A program made the position numbers and the translations under genes. From assembly GCF_014467235.1 (NCBI RefSeq), contig NZ_NKHP01000002.1:181527-245526 (forward strand): a DNA stretch of 64,000 nucleotides, in the 5' to 3' direction. A model generated the notes under the pieces. The model saw only the letters and a program-made list of their open reading frames with translations. It did no database searches and was not told the origin of the DNA. Numbering within the stretch: position 1 is the stretch's first letter; each line of letters opens with the position of its first letter. Positions 41,312 through 50,077 of this stretch are shown here, piece by piece. Source of the DNA: Xenorhabdus indica (GTDB lineage Bacteria > Pseudomonadota > Gammaproteobacteria > Enterobacterales > Enterobacteriaceae).

Positions 41312-42293
41312 TAAACCCATCATTATTACCCCCGGCGAACCAGCCGGGGTTGGTCCTGATTTAGTTATTGCCCTTGCACAATTTGAATGGCCTATCCAAC
41401 TGGTTGTGTGCGCCGATCCTGAGCTTATGCTTTCTCGTGCCAGGCAACTGAATCTTCCACTGCAATTACAACCTTATGCTCCTGAACACTCATCTTCCTC
41501 ACAGCCTGCCGGAACACTGACCATTCTGCCCGTTTCTCTCCATACTCCGGCTATTGCTGGCGAATTAAACCGAGAAAATGGTAGTTATGTCACAGAAACA
41601 CTGGCAAAAGCCTGCGATGGTTGCTTGAATGGCAAGTTTTCAGCACTGGTGACAGGCCCGGTTCATAAAGGCGTTATCAATGATGCAGGGATAGCCTTCA
41701 CCGGACATACTGAATTTTTTGCTGATCTTAGCCAATGTTCAAAAGTCGTTATGATGTTGGCGACAGAAGAATTACGGGTAGCATTGGCGACAACACATTT
41801 GCCCATTTTGGACGTTCCTAAAGCGATTACCTTTGATTCTCTGCGGGAAGTGGTGACTATCCTCAACCATGACCTGAAAACCAAATTCGGTATCCAGCGC
41901 CCTCATATTTATGTTTGTGGCTTAAATCCTCATGCTGGTGAAGGTGGACATATGGGGCGTGAAGAGATAGATGTAATTATTCCGGCATTAGACAGCTTAA
42001 GGGAAGAAGGTATTTGGCTGGAAGGCCCATTGCCTGCCGATACTCTGTTTCAGGCAAAATATCTGGATCATGCTGATGCTGTGCTTTCTATGTATCACGA
42101 TCAGGGGCTGCCCGTGTTAAAATACCAAGGTTTTGGCAGGGCCGTGAATATTACTTTGGGGCTGCCATTCATTCGAACTTCTGTCGATCATGGCACAGCA
42201 TTGGAGCTGGCAGGGACAGGTCAAGCTGATGTGGGAAGTTTTATCACCGCATTGAATTTAGCAATTAAAATGATACAAAACAGTAATGAATAA
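41301..42293 (+). CDS. pdxA: 4-hydroxythreonine-4-phosphate dehydrogenase
   Basis: PdxA oxidises 4-phosphohydroxy-L-threonine for pyridoxal 5'-phosphate synthesis. I use the ATG at 41301 ([20 protein letters not shown]), which gives 330 residues and aligns base-for-base in length with the E. coli N-terminus (329 residues); an in-frame ATG nine bases earlier is possible. Metal ligands are visible as histidines in FTGHTEFF, a conserved His in [12 protein letters not shown] near residue 270, and the [11 protein letters not shown] loop. It overlaps surA by 11 bases and rsmA by eight, so the operon is tightly coupled. Confidence 0.96.
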   Translation: MHNNKPIIITPGEPAGVGPDLVIALAQFEWPIQLVVCADPELMLSRARQLNLPLQLQPYAPEHSSSSQPAGTLTILPVSLHTPAIAGELNRENGSYVTETLAKACDGCLNGKFSALVTGPVHKGVINDAGIAFTGHTEFFADLSQCSKVVMMLATEELRVALATTHLPILDVPKAITFDSLREVVTILNHDLKTKFGIQRPHIYVCGLNPHAGEGGHMGREEIDVIIPALDSLREEGIWLEGPLPADTLFQAKYLDHADAVLSMYHDQGLPVLKYQGFGRAVNITLGLPFIRTSVDHGTALELAGTGQADVGSFITALNLAIKMIQNSNE

Positions 42294-43101
42294 TAAAGTC
42301 CACCAAGGGCATCATGCCCGTAAACGCTTTGGGCAAAATTTCTTAACCGACCAGTTTATTATTGATAGCATTGTCGATGCTATGAATCCACAGCCTGGGC
42401 AGGCTATGGTAGAAATTGGGCCGGGTCTGGGAGCCCTGACCGAACCGGTCGGTGAGCGTATGGATAAATTGACTGTCGTCGAACTTGACCGTGATCTGGC
42501 GGCTCGTTTACACGTCCATCCCAAATTGAAAGACAAGCTGACTATTATTCAGCAGGATGCCATGACCGTTGATTTTGGTCAGATTGCTAAAGCGCAAGGG
42601 CAGCCTCTGCGTGTATTTGGTAACTTGCCCTATAACATCTCTACTCCGTTGATGTTTCATCTTTTCAGCTATACTGATGCTATTGCTGATATGAATTTTA
42701 TGTTGCAAAAAGAAGTAGTGAATCGTCTTGTTGCAGGGCCTGGCAGTAAAGCCTACGGGCGTTTAAGTGTAATGGCGCAGTATTACTGCCACGTAATCCC
42801 TGTTCTTGAAGTACCACCTACAGCATTTACCCCGGCTCCAAAAGTGGATTCAGCCATCGTACGGTTAATCCCTCATAAGCTTATACCTTATCCGGTTCAG
42901 GATATTCGCAAGTTAGCCCGGATCACCACCCAAGCATTTAATCAACGACGCAAAACTATCCGTAATAGCCTGAGTGATCTATTTTCAGTTGAACAGCTAT
43001 CTGAGTTGGGAATCGATCCGAGCACACGAGCTGAAAATATTTCGGTCGAACAATACTGTAAGATGGCTAACTGGTTATCGTCTCAACCTGAAACGGTCTA
43101 A
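42286..43101 (+). CDS. rsmA: 16S rRNA dimethyladenosine transferase RsmA (KsgA)
   Basis: RsmA dimethylates A1518 and A1519 of 16S rRNA late in small-subunit assembly; its loss gives kasugamycin resistance. The 271-residue product (273 in E. coli) has the N-terminal RKRFGQNFL segment, SAM-binding [13 protein letters not shown] near residues 43-55, the acidic [12 protein letters not shown] motif, and the catalytic NLPYNIST near 113-120. The C-terminal domain with [14 protein letters not shown] is intact. It overlaps pdxA by eight bases; apaG starts 35 bases after its stop with its own GGAGG ribosome site. Confidence 0.97.
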   Translation: MNNKVHQGHHARKRFGQNFLTDQFIIDSIVDAMNPQPGQAMVEIGPGLGALTEPVGERMDKLTVVELDRDLAARLHVHPKLKDKLTIIQQDAMTVDFGQIAKAQGQPLRVFGNLPYNISTPLMFHLFSYTDAIADMNFMLQKEVVNRLVAGPGSKAYGRLSVMAQYYCHVIPVLEVPPTAFTPAPKVDSAIVRLIPHKLIPYPVQDIRKLARITTQAFNQRRKTIRNSLSDLFSVEQLSELGIDPSTRAENISVEQYCKMANWLSSQPETV

Positions 43102-43136
43102 TTACCGAACATCCGTTGCAGTAACAGGAGGCAGCT

Positions 43137-43514
43137 ATGCTCAACGAACCAAGAGTTTATATTCAAGTTCAAAGCACTTACGTAGAAAGCCAATCAGAGC
43201 CGGAACGGCAACGTTTTGTGTTTGCTTATACAATATCAATTCGCAATCTTGGGCATTTCCCGGTGCAACTCATTAGTCGTTACTGGCGTATTACCAACAG
43301 TAATGGTCACCAAACAGAAGTTCAGGGAGAAGGGGTTGTGGGAAAACAACCTATAATCCCACCCGGAACGGAATATCGCTACAATAGCGGAACTGTTCTT
43401 GAAACACCTTTGGGGACAATGGAAGGTCACTATGAGATGATTGATCACAGTGGTCAACCGTTTCGTGCGATTATTCCGGTGTTCCGATTGGCTATTCCAA
43501 CACTGATAAATTAA
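43137..43514 (+). CDS. apaG: ApaG domain protein
   Basis: ApaG is a small cytoplasmic protein with a fibronectin type III-like beta-sandwich fold; its biochemical role is unclear, though it is nearly always next to apaH and rsmA. The 125 residues equal the E. coli length. Family features visible are [19 protein letters not shown] (about 29-47), [20 protein letters not shown] (49-68), the GKQPIIPPG turn, and the C-terminal [18 protein letters not shown] strong GGAGG lies seven bases before the start. Two bases separate its stop from the apaH start codon. Confidence 0.96.
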   Translation: MLNEPRVYIQVQSTYVESQSEPERQRFVFAYTISIRNLGHFPVQLISRYWRITNSNGHQTEVQGEGVVGKQPIIPPGTEYRYNSGTVLETPLGTMEGHYEMIDHSGQPFRAIIPVFRLAIPTLIN

Positions 43515-43516
43515 CT

Positions 43517-44341
43517 ATGGCTACATACCTTATCGGCGATATTCATGGCTGTTATCGTGAGCTGATTGCGCTCTTACAACAGGTCGATTTTCATCCTGAC
43601 AAAGATACGTTATGGCTAACGGGGGATTTAGTCGCCCGTGGCCCTGATTCACTAGCTGTTCTGCGCTATGTTAAACAGCTTGGTTCCGCCGCTAAGCTGG
43701 TTTTAGGCAATCATGATCTGCATTTGCTGGCTGTGTATAACAAGATCAGCCGCAATAAATCCAAAGATCAATTGGATGAGTTGCTTGCTGCTCCAGATAT
43801 TGATGAGTTAGTTAATTGGTTAAGAAAACAGCCGGTATTACAGATCGATGATGAACTTAAGCTGGTCATGACACATGCAGGGCTGACCCCGCAATGGGAT
43901 CTGGATACAGCCAAAATGTGTGCCCGTGAAGTGGAAGCGATTCTGTGCAGTGACAGTTATCCCCTGTTTCTTAACGCTATGTATGGTGATATGCCCAATA
44001 GCTGGTCACCCAAATTAAGTGGATTAACACGGTTGCGCTACAGTACTAACGTATTAACACGAATGCGCTATTGTTTCCCGAATGGCCAGCTAGATATGAT
44101 TTGCAAATCTAAACCTGAAAATGCGCCAGCTCCACTGAAACCCTGGTTTGAATTACCACGCAATATCCCTGAGGATTATTCCATTGCGTTCGGACACTGG
44201 GCGGCACTCGAAGGTCGGGGGACGCCTGCCGGTATCTATGCTTTGGATACAGGTTGTTGTTGGGGAGGCAAACTGACTCTTTTACGTTGGGAAGATAAGC
44301 AGTATTTCAGCCAACCAGCCTTGGTTATAGCTTCAGATTGA
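43517..44341 (+). CDS. apaH: diadenosine tetraphosphatase (symmetrical Ap4A hydrolase)
   Basis: ApaH hydrolyses Ap4A to two ADP and also removes Np4 caps from RNA, complementing RppH encoded in the same window. The 274-residue product (280 in E. coli) is a metallophosphatase: GDIHGC at residues 7-12, [10 protein letters not shown] near 37-46, [10 protein letters not shown] near 64-73, [11 protein letters not shown] near 121, and [11 protein letters not shown] near 233. It is the last gene of the operon beginning at lptD or surA. A hairpin with an incomplete T-tail follows its stop and it converges on folA. Confidence 0.97.
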   Translation: MATYLIGDIHGCYRELIALLQQVDFHPDKDTLWLTGDLVARGPDSLAVLRYVKQLGSAAKLVLGNHDLHLLAVYNKISRNKSKDQLDELLAAPDIDELVNWLRKQPVLQIDDELKLVMTHAGLTPQWDLDTAKMCAREVEAILCSDSYPLFLNAMYGDMPNSWSPKLSGLTRLRYSTNVLTRMRYCFPNGQLDMICKSKPENAPAPLKPWFELPRNIPEDYSIAFGHWAALEGRGTPAGIYALDTGCCWGGKLTLLRWEDKQYFSQPALVIASD

Positions 44342-44367
44342 TTAGACTCGTGATATTTAGATAATGC

Positions 44368-44389
44368 CGGAGTGTCTTTTGACACTCCG
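44368..44389. terminator. hairpin between convergent apaH and folA
   Basis: CGGAGTGTC (44368-44376) pairs with GACACTCCG (44381-44389) around a TTTT loop. The stem is nine bases and GC-rich, but the following sequence (TATCTC) is not a good U tail. It probably helps end transcription from both sides of the convergent pair. Confidence 0.55.
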
Positions 44390-44416
44390 TATCTCAAATC
44401 TGATTGGCAAATAAGA

Positions 44417-44902
44417 TCACTTACGCCGTTCTAGAATCTCAAAACAGTAGCTATGTGAGTTATGTTCATCTGCATCATGGTATTCGGTAAAGATCGAGTT
44501 CCATTCATCTGGTTCATAATCAGGGAAATGAGTATCACCAATCACTTCTGCATCAATATGTGTCAGATACATGCGGTTAGCCAGAGGAATAAATTGTTCA
44601 TAAATTTTACCTCCGCCTACCACCATCACTTCCTCAACATCACCTGCCGCAGCCAATGCTTCTTCGACTGAGCTTACCCAAGTTATACGATCGTCACTGG
44701 CTGGCTGACGGCTGATTATGATGTTCAGACGCCCCGGTAAAGGGCGACCAATCGATTCATAAGTTACCCTTCCCATTACAATCGGTTTTCCGAGTGTATT
44801 ACGTTTAAACCAGGCTAAATCGCCCGGCAAAGCCCACGGCATGGTATTTTCCATACCAATAACTCGATCCATAGCCATCGCAGCAATCAAGCTGATATTC
44901 AT
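44417..44902 (-). CDS. folA: dihydrofolate reductase
   Basis: FolA reduces dihydrofolate to tetrahydrofolate with NADPH and is the trimethoprim target; it regenerates the folate oxidised by the ThyA encoded in this window. The 161-residue product (159 in E. coli) has the catalytic acid in [16 protein letters not shown] (Asp near 27), the cofactor-binding [17 protein letters not shown] near 42-58, [11 protein letters not shown] near 94-104, and [14 protein letters not shown]. The M20-loop residues are present and the protein is chromosomal-type, not a plasmid resistance variant. It converges with apaH as in E. coli. Upstream the conserved E. coli order breaks and the pirAB locus begins. Confidence 0.98.
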   Translation of the reverse strand: MNISLIAAMAMDRVIGMENTMPWALPGDLAWFKRNTLGKPIVMGRVTYESIGRPLPGRLNIIISRQPASDDRITWVSSVEEALAAAGDVEEVMVVGGGKIYEQFIPLANRMYLTHIDAEVIGDTHFPDYEPDEWNSIFTEYHDADEHNSHSYCFEILERRK

Positions 44903-45007
44903 TAAGTCACCTTACAGGCATGTAGTATAAAAACTGTGGACACTATACGGAAAGGGGTAGTGACAGTCGATAAAATTAGCAATTTATTCAGAACAAATAA
45001 TTAGCCT

Positions 45008-45055
45008 ATACATCTAATAAATTTCAAGTTGTATCGCAACAACGCAACAATAAAG
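45008..45055. repeat. dispersed repeat, member 2 (partial)
   Basis: TATACATCTAATAAATTTCA continuing as AGTTGTATCGCAAC resembles the left arms of the elements at 5100 and 49008. Only one arm is recognisable here. It lies between the folA start and the pirB end, near the break in gene order. Confidence 0.4.
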
Positions 45056-45088
45056 TAAATTAGCCTTTATTTAGAATAGGAAAGATTA

Positions 45089-45122
45089 CCCCTGGTCACA
45101 TCAATAACGATGTGACCAGGGG
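45089..45122. terminator. long perfect hairpin downstream of pirB
   Basis: CCCCTGGTCACAT (45089-45101) pairs perfectly with ATGTGACCAGGGG (45110-45122) around an eight-base loop. It lies 78 bases past the pirB stop on the minus strand. On that strand it is followed by TAATCTTTCC, a poor U tail. It is the strongest stem in the window and probably ends the pirAB transcript and protects its 3' end, which would also insulate folA. Confidence 0.55.
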
Positions 45123-45200
45123 ACTCTTTGCAACTAAACAACAACCTGGAACTAACAGTAAATTGCAACCAAACTACGATTCTAATTCTATTAACAAATA

Positions 45201-46478
45201 TTATTTTTTGTCGGCCATCATATGATATGAAACGGCAATACCTGCGGCTTGACCAGCAAGTGAAGGCTCATCGCTGGCCAAGTAAATTCCCGCAATATAG
45301 TGATGATCAACAGCATATTTTCTGTATTTTTTCGCGTAACGCTCACCAATACGCAATAAACGCCCATCACTCAACTTAAATAATGCCTCATCAACAGCAC
45401 CATTTCCCCATACTTCCAAGCTCTCGATAACACTATCATTTAGTTCAATTGAATTTGTTTCTGAGGTCACCGTACCAAGTGTATAAGATGAGCCATTGGT
45501 AAATGTAATTTTAATACCACCAACTCTAGGTGCATTCCCAATTCTTTGTACATATCCAATTATGGATTGTATTTTATTGTATTTCCCATTAATTAAAGAT
45601 GGCTTGAAAGGCTCCTGCATTGCATCGTCTTCTGTAAGAGCCTGAATTCTCATTTTATTAGTCGGACGATCAAACACTGTCGAATAACTGATAGTTTTAG
45701 GATAGAAACCACTTTCAAGGCTATTATTCTGTATATGCTCAATTAACTCAATACACTCCAAACCGTGTAATAAACAATATCCCCTTACAGATAATAAATT
45801 ATTAGTGACACTCCCTGCTGTTGATGTGTTTATAGCATCGTTATATTCATTAGTATACATCGTATGAATATAGTTCTTGGCCTTACCTACTAATTTGTCG
45901 ATAAGTTCTTTTAATTCATTGACTTCAATATCTGTCAGCCCAATATCTTTTTTCTTCTCTATTCCCATTTTCCAATAAGGGATCTGTAACATAATAGTAT
46001 TAGTATACATTGGGAGAATCTGGTAATTTGTTCTATTATCAAAAGATTTGAATTTTTCATCTATACTCACCAGATATCTTGCCAGGAACATATATGCATC
46101 ATGACTTTCCTGACTACCCGGCGAGTTTTTCAGCATAGATTCTACATGTTCCATTTTCCCTTTGATCTCTTGTATTTCTCCATTAAGTATTCCTTTAATG
46201 GTTTGTAGAACAGCATTCTCTATCATCTGCTCTACTTTTTGGAGAATTTGCTCCCAAGTATTGTCTTTCTGCTGAGGCCAAAATAGTCCTAACAGGAAGG
46301 ATAATGCCGGACCCGGACCTGGAATAAATCCTATGCCACCAATAATAGCATCCTTTATGATTGACGACATATCCCATTCATAATCAGGGGTGGATACTGC
46401 ATAAAGATCCATAGGCATTACGTCAGTCAGTAAAGGCGATGTTTCATTTTCAGATACAGTAATAGGTGTGGTATTCAT
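45201..46478 (-). CDS. pirB: insecticidal binary toxin subunit PirB
   Basis: PirB is the larger subunit of the Photorhabdus insect-related PirAB toxin; relatives in Vibrio parahaemolyticus cause shrimp hepatopancreatic necrosis. The 425-residue product shares with that family the N-terminal pore-forming region: a hydrophobic stretch FIPGPGPALSFLLGLFWP at 51-68, then an amphipathic run (NTWEQILQKVEQMIENAVLQ) and the GILNGEIQEIKGKM helix. These compare with FWP, IWEQL and INGILDSKIKE in Vibrio PirB as I recall it. The rest of the helical bundle reaches about residue 250. The C-terminal 150 residues (ITFTNGSSYTLGTV, SIELNDSVIESLEVWGNGAV, FKLSDGRLLRIGE) are a beta-rich binding domain, as in Cry toxin domains. 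There is no Sec signal. It follows pirA by 104 bases. Confidence 0.93.
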   Translation of the reverse strand: MNTTPITVSENETSPLLTDVMPMDLYAVSTPDYEWDMSSIIKDAIIGGIGFIPGPGPALSFLLGLFWPQQKDNTWEQILQKVEQMIENAVLQTIKGILNGEIQEIKGKMEHVESMLKNSPGSQESHDAYMFLARYLVSIDEKFKSFDNRTNYQILPMYTNTIMLQIPYWKMGIEKKKDIGLTDIEVNELKELIDKLVGKAKNYIHTMYTNEYNDAINTSTAGSVTNNLLSVRGYCLLHGLECIELIEHIQNNSLESGFYPKTISYSTVFDRPTNKMRIQALTEDDAMQEPFKPSLINGKYNKIQSIIGYVQRIGNAPRVGGIKITFTNGSSYTLGTVTSETNSIELNDSVIESLEVWGNGAVDEALFKLSDGRLLRIGERYAKKYRKYAVDHHYIAGIYLASDEPSLAGQAAGIAVSYHMMADKK

Positions 46479-46582
46479 AATATTATTTTACCTTAATACC
46501 TTAATTAATCTGTAGTTAAACAATAGCTTAATTGAATATTTCTTAAGTTAAAATCCATTGATTATAAATAGATTTTATATCA

Positions 46583-47014
46583 TTATTTATTATATCCAGT
46601 AACAAAGGCCCGTTTATCGGTGTCATTATAAATGACGACTTTGCTGTAATATAAAGAATTACCAGGTGCTTTTAATATTCCATCCTCTCCTGCTTTCACT
46701 GTGATAGAGGAAGATTCGAACCATTCTGATGTGAAAGAATGAGACCAATAAAAAACAGCCCTAACTGTTGGTGCAGGGCCGGAGTTGGCTACATAGTAAT
46801 CTGGACGTGTTTCAGGAATAATAGGCGTGTCAATTCTTGTTGCCTGCACAGAAGAATGTGGTTCTATTGTGATATCACTATAATTACTGACTGTAAGGGG
46901 TTCTGATGCTGGTGTATTTGGACCGTAAGTTGTCGATACTGGAGTAGGTTCATTATTACTATTTGTAATGGTAATACCATTAACACCGTTTGTATTTATA
47001 TTTATTGTGATCAT
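46583..47014 (-). CDS. pirA: insecticidal binary toxin subunit PirA
   Basis: PirA is the small partner of PirB, thought to bind glycans and to resemble the C-terminal lectin-like domain of Cry toxins. The 143-residue product has a low-complexity Thr/Asn/Pro-rich N-terminus (about 1-45) and a beta-sandwich region from about 50. The TPIIPETRPDYYVANSG segment near 63-79, the FYWSHSFTSEWFESSSITVK segment and SLYYSKVVIYNDTDKRAFVT near the end align with Vibrio PirA (TPIIPEVGRS, YHQRIVVINNGASRGFCT from memory). The N-terminal extension makes it longer than the 111-residue Vibrio protein. The ATG at 47014 follows AGGAAAG. With pirB it forms a two-gene operon in AT-rich DNA between folA and sufI. Confidence 0.92.
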   Translation of the reverse strand: MITININTNGVNGITITNSNNEPTPVSTTYGPNTPASEPLTVSNYSDITIEPHSSVQATRIDTPIIPETRPDYYVANSGPAPTVRAVFYWSHSFTSEWFESSSITVKAGEDGILKAPGNSLYYSKVVIYNDTDKRAFVTGYNK

Positions 47015-47495
47015 AAAATTCTTTCCTATTATTAATGAGTGGTTAAAATATGATTTCTCATTTGTAGAATATTAACTATTTTTATTTCCATGGTTTTTCA
47101 TATATCATTATATAATTATAGGGTTATCTATAATTATGAATAGTTTCTCCTTACAGTTAATCATTTATTTTATTAGTGGATATTGAACCTATATGTTTTT
47201 GCCGCGGGTATTCTAAACATATTGTTAAGCAATATGAAATATAAAAAATGGCAACTCGGATTAAAAATTATATTAATGATTTAAATGTATAATTCAATAA
47301 ATAGATGCAGGGAATATTTATTGATAGATATTCATCTTAGCCGTGTAAGTGATAAGTACTATTAGTGTTACAGCCGTATTTATTTATCTAAACCAAAGAT
47401 ATTTCCATAAGAAAGATTTGAATAATACGATTTACTGATTATTATCAATACCCACTTTCTTTATTTCTCCTTCAAATCAGACATGCTAATGACCA
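47015..47495. other. AT-rich upstream region of pirAB
   Basis: This 480-base region lies upstream of pirA and downstream of sufI. It is strongly AT-rich with many short stop-filled frames, and I found no gene. It contains the perfect inverted repeat at 47112-47137 and probably the pirA promoter, but the many TATAAT-like stretches prevent a confident choice. Such composition is typical of DNA silenced by H-NS-like proteins; that is an inference. Confidence 0.5.
47112..47137. promoter_or_regulatory. perfect inverted repeat upstream of pirA
   Basis: ATAATTATAG (47112-47121) and CTATAATTAT (47128-47137) are exact inverted copies separated by six bases. The element is centred about 110 bases before the pirA start codon. 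The TATAAT within each arm could serve as a -10 box in either direction, or the pair could bind a dimeric regulator. Because the DNA is AT-rich, chance is not excluded. Confidence 0.4.
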
Positions 47496-47520
47496 TGAAA
47501 AAGGTCTCATAAGAGACCTT
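47496..47520 (-). terminator. intrinsic terminator of sufI
   Basis: On the minus strand AAGGTCTC and GAGACCTT form an eight-base stem with loop TTAT (47501-47520), followed by three further T residues (giving CCTTTTTC). The hairpin begins within the sufI stop codon, so termination would occur just after translation ends. Confidence 0.75.
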
Positions 47521-48943
47521 ACCTCCCCGCCGGACTAACAACTAATTGCCCTGCCACCCCATGATCTGCCATTTCCAATATCTGGCTGTAATACATAAAA
47601 GGGTAATGTTCATACGATGGCTGCATCATATTTACCAGCAATTCTGTTCTGCCATCAACCCAGACAGTATCTTTCCAGCCATAATCCTGGGGCTCTGGCC
47701 GCACACCGTTGTGGTTGATGACCTTAAATCTGGCACCTTCAATATGGAAAGGTTGTGGAACCGAGGTAGTGACTACCCAACGTTCCCACGCCCCCTGGTG
47801 GCTGGTTATATCGATACGACCTGAATGCAATAATGCGCCATTGATCCCTTGTGTTTCATCCCCTAAAACGATCTGGCGATTGCGAATCGAAGTATTAATT
47901 TCCGCCATATCCATGACAAGTTGAGAGGGTAACGCTTCCGTGACCAGGGGTAATAATCCCCCCGATTTAATTGTCAGAACGTTCGTTGAGCGTAATTTGT
48001 TGGAGGGTTCAAACAGCCCTTTCAGGCGATCAATCATGCCAGCAGACTCACCTGCGGTAATAACCACACTATCCACTTTTGACATATCCACCAGCACTTC
48101 ACGACGTTCTCCCGGTGCAAGAAAAAGCGTCTGCACTGCAACCGGCGCAGGCAGCAGGCCCTGATCGGTCGCAACCATATAAAAAGGTCTACCATCACTG
48201 AGTTGCAATTGGAAGCGGCGGGCATTGGCTGCATTCAATAAACGCAGTCTGATCCAGCCCTTGGCAACTTCAATAAAAGGATCTTCCACACCATTAACAA
48301 CTAATGTATCACCAAGAAAGCCCTGAGCGGCAGAGGCTTTGTCATACCGGGGAGTACCAAAATTGTCCAATCGCTTGTCTTGCAGAATAACGGGGAAATC
48401 ATCAACTCCATAATGTTTAGGCAAAGGTAAGTTACGGCTGCTTGCATCTTCTACCAACCACATTCCCGCTAGTCCTGCATAAACCTGTCTCGCCATTCGG
48501 TGTGGTGTATTAGCATGATACCAGCATGTCGCTGCCGGTTGCTCAATAGGAATGACGGGGGACCAGTTTCCGTTAGAGGAGATCAGACGTGTTGCTCCAC
48601 CCGTTAATGTTCCGGGGACTTGCAACCCACTCACCGTCATTGAAACAGGCTCTGACAAGCGGTTGCTATATATCAGCTTAACGTTGTCTCCTTTACGGAC
48701 ACGAATAGTCGGCCCCAAGTAAAGCCCATTGATACCCCATACCGAAGCCTTATTTTTTCCATCAAAAGACCAGTTGGATTTCTGTAGAGCCAAAAACAGA
48801 GGCTGTCCGCCACGGGATTCCAGCAAAGGGGGAACAGGCAATGCCGTTTGTTGATCTTTATTAGCTCGAACCGCAAAAGGGAGCGCCCCTAAACACATTG
48901 CCAAACCAGATGCCTGAATAAATTGGCGCCGACTCAGTGACAT
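47519..48943 (-). CDS. ftsP: cell division protein FtsP (SufI)
   Basis: FtsP is a periplasmic multicopper-oxidase-like protein that joins the divisome and stabilises it under stress. I start it at the ATG at 48943 (MSLSRRQFIQASGLAMCLGA), which gives a twin-arginine signal and 474 residues (470 in E. coli). The longer open frame adds 40 residues that run into a repeat element. Three cupredoxin domains follow: LGPTIRVRKGDNVKLIYSNR near 70-90, WYHANTPHRMARQVYAGLAG near 135-155 and a C-terminal domain with WVVTTSVPQPFHIEGARFKV. The copper-binding histidine sets of true oxidases are incomplete, as in FtsP. It follows plsC and parC in the minus-strand order parC-plsC-sufI, as in E. coli. Confidence 0.96.
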   Translation of the reverse strand: MSLSRRQFIQASGLAMCLGALPFAVRANKDQQTALPVPPLLESRGGQPLFLALQKSNWSFDGKNKASVWGINGLYLGPTIRVRKGDNVKLIYSNRLSEPVSMTVSGLQVPGTLTGGATRLISSNGNWSPVIPIEQPAATCWYHANTPHRMARQVYAGLAGMWLVEDASSRNLPLPKHYGVDDFPVILQDKRLDNFGTPRYDKASAAQGFLGDTLVVNGVEDPFIEVAKGWIRLRLLNAANARRFQLQLSDGRPFYMVATDQGLLPAPVAVQTLFLAPGERREVLVDMSKVDSVVITAGESAGMIDRLKGLFEPSNKLRSTNVLTIKSGGLLPLVTEALPSQLVMDMAEINTSIRNRQIVLGDETQGINGALLHSGRIDITSHQGAWERWVVTTSVPQPFHIEGARFKVINHNGVRPEPQDYGWKDTVWVDGRTELLVNMMQPSYEHYPFMYYSQILEMADHGVAGQLVVSPAGR

Positions 48944-49251
48944 ATTTTCTCCACGGCAGGAATAATCTCCACGACAAGAAAGAATAGCATCCCCAATTGA
49001 TTGCTTATGCACACTCAATAAATTTCGAGTGACATCGCGGTGGTAAGTGAATGAATTCCCCAATGTGGGGATATTAGGATTTATTATTCTGTCGAATTAC
49101 GTTTTATCGATTGCATTTAATAAAAACGTTAACTTATTAAAAAACAATCATATCGCGAATAGGGGATAAATTCTAAAACTATCTTAAATTTATAGTCAGA
49201 ATTCATCCCCAAACCAGAAAGGAAGGGGCTGTAATGCTAGAATATTTAGTT
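48944..49251. other. plsC-sufI intergenic region
   Basis: About 300 bases without a gene. Next to sufI it contains its ribosome site and a stretch (ACGGCAGGAATAATCTCC, ACGACAAG) with short repeats. The partial dispersed repeat at 49008-49072 occupies the middle. The part toward plsC is AT-rich with no strong terminator; a GGGGATAAATTC / GAATTCATCCCC inverted pair (49160-49211 region) could form a long-range stem. The sufI promoter, if separate from parC-plsC, should be here. Confidence 0.45.
49008..49072. repeat. dispersed repeat, member 3 (half element)
   Basis: CACACTCAATAAATTTCGAG continuing GTGACATCGCGGTGGTAAGTGAATG resembles the left halves at 45008 and 5100, and ends with CCCCAATGTGGGG (49058-49070), a small hairpin. 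This layout, a left arm of AATTTCAAG type, then GTAAGTGAAYGAATYCCC, agrees with intergenic repeats I recall from Xenorhabdus and Photorhabdus. It lies upstream of sufI in the break between it and plsC. Confidence 0.5.
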
Positions 49252-49992
49252 TTAATTCAACTGACTACGTTTGTTAAGTTCGTCTACTTCTTTATCCAGC
49301 TCTTCAATCTTAGCTTGCATCATTTGGCGACAATATTCAGCCAATTCACGCACCTGCTCTTTTGTATATTTCGCCGTATCAATGGGAGGCAACATCTCAA
49401 CAATAACAACACCATTATTCCAACGATTGAGTTTTATTCTGTCATGGGTTGAGGAGACGCAAACAGGTACAATCGGCACACCAGCCGCAATGGCCGCATG
49501 AAAAGCACCAGTTTTAAACGGCAGTAAACCACGCCCACGGCTGCGAGTACCTTCCGGGAACATCCAGACAGAGACTCGATTCTTTTTGATCTGATCCACA
49601 ACTTGTGAAATCGTTCCGTGCGCTTTTGTCCGATTTTCCCTGTCAATCAGGATATTCCCCGTCAGCCAATACAACTGACCAAAGAAAGGGATAAAGAGCA
49701 GACTCTTCTTACCAACAGTCACCGTGCGTGGCTGTACGGCATTCGACATCGTTATCATGTCGTAGTTATTCTGGTGATTACCAATATAGATGCTCGAACT
49801 ATATTGAGAAGTATCTTCAGGAATGCGCTCTATCAATGTGATACCGAATATTTTGTGTAGTTTGCCAAATGCCCGGCCAAAGGTCATCACATGGCGCGGA
49901 TCACGCGGACTAAATAAACAGTAAATTCCACCAAATATACAGATCAAAATGGTGAACAAAATAACAATGATCCCACGAATAATGGTTAACAT
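49252..49992 (-). CDS. plsC: 1-acyl-sn-glycerol-3-phosphate acyltransferase
   Basis: PlsC acylates lysophosphatidic acid to phosphatidic acid in the inner membrane, the second acylation of phospholipid synthesis. The 246-residue product (245 in E. coli) begins with a membrane segment (IIRGIIVILFTILICIFGGI). The HX4D catalytic motif is in GNHQNNYDM near residues 72-80, followed by GKKSLLFIPFFGQLYWLTGN, the substrate-binding MFPEGTRSRG near 145-154 and VPIVPVCVSS. The C-terminal 35 residues are charged and helical. It lies 85 bases downstream of parC on the same strand and may be cotranscribed with it. Confidence 0.97.
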   Translation of the reverse strand: MLTIIRGIIVILFTILICIFGGIYCLFSPRDPRHVMTFGRAFGKLHKIFGITLIERIPEDTSQYSSSIYIGNHQNNYDMITMSNAVQPRTVTVGKKSLLFIPFFGQLYWLTGNILIDRENRTKAHGTISQVVDQIKKNRVSVWMFPEGTRSRGRGLLPFKTGAFHAAIAAGVPIVPVCVSSTHDRIKLNRWNNGVVIVEMLPPIDTAKYTKEQVRELAEYCRQMMQAKIEELDKEVDELNKRSQLN

Positions 49993-50077
49993 AGTTTTCT
50001 CTTGCAGTTTCCTGTAGCAAGGCAGGACAGCGCCACACTGACCCGCTATTAAGGGTTATTTAAGATGTTCTTATTTA

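Noticed and set aside
47519..49063. Longer SufI with a 40-residue N-terminal extension
   Set aside because: The extension is translated from a repeat element, and the downstream ATG gives the expected twin-arginine signal peptide.
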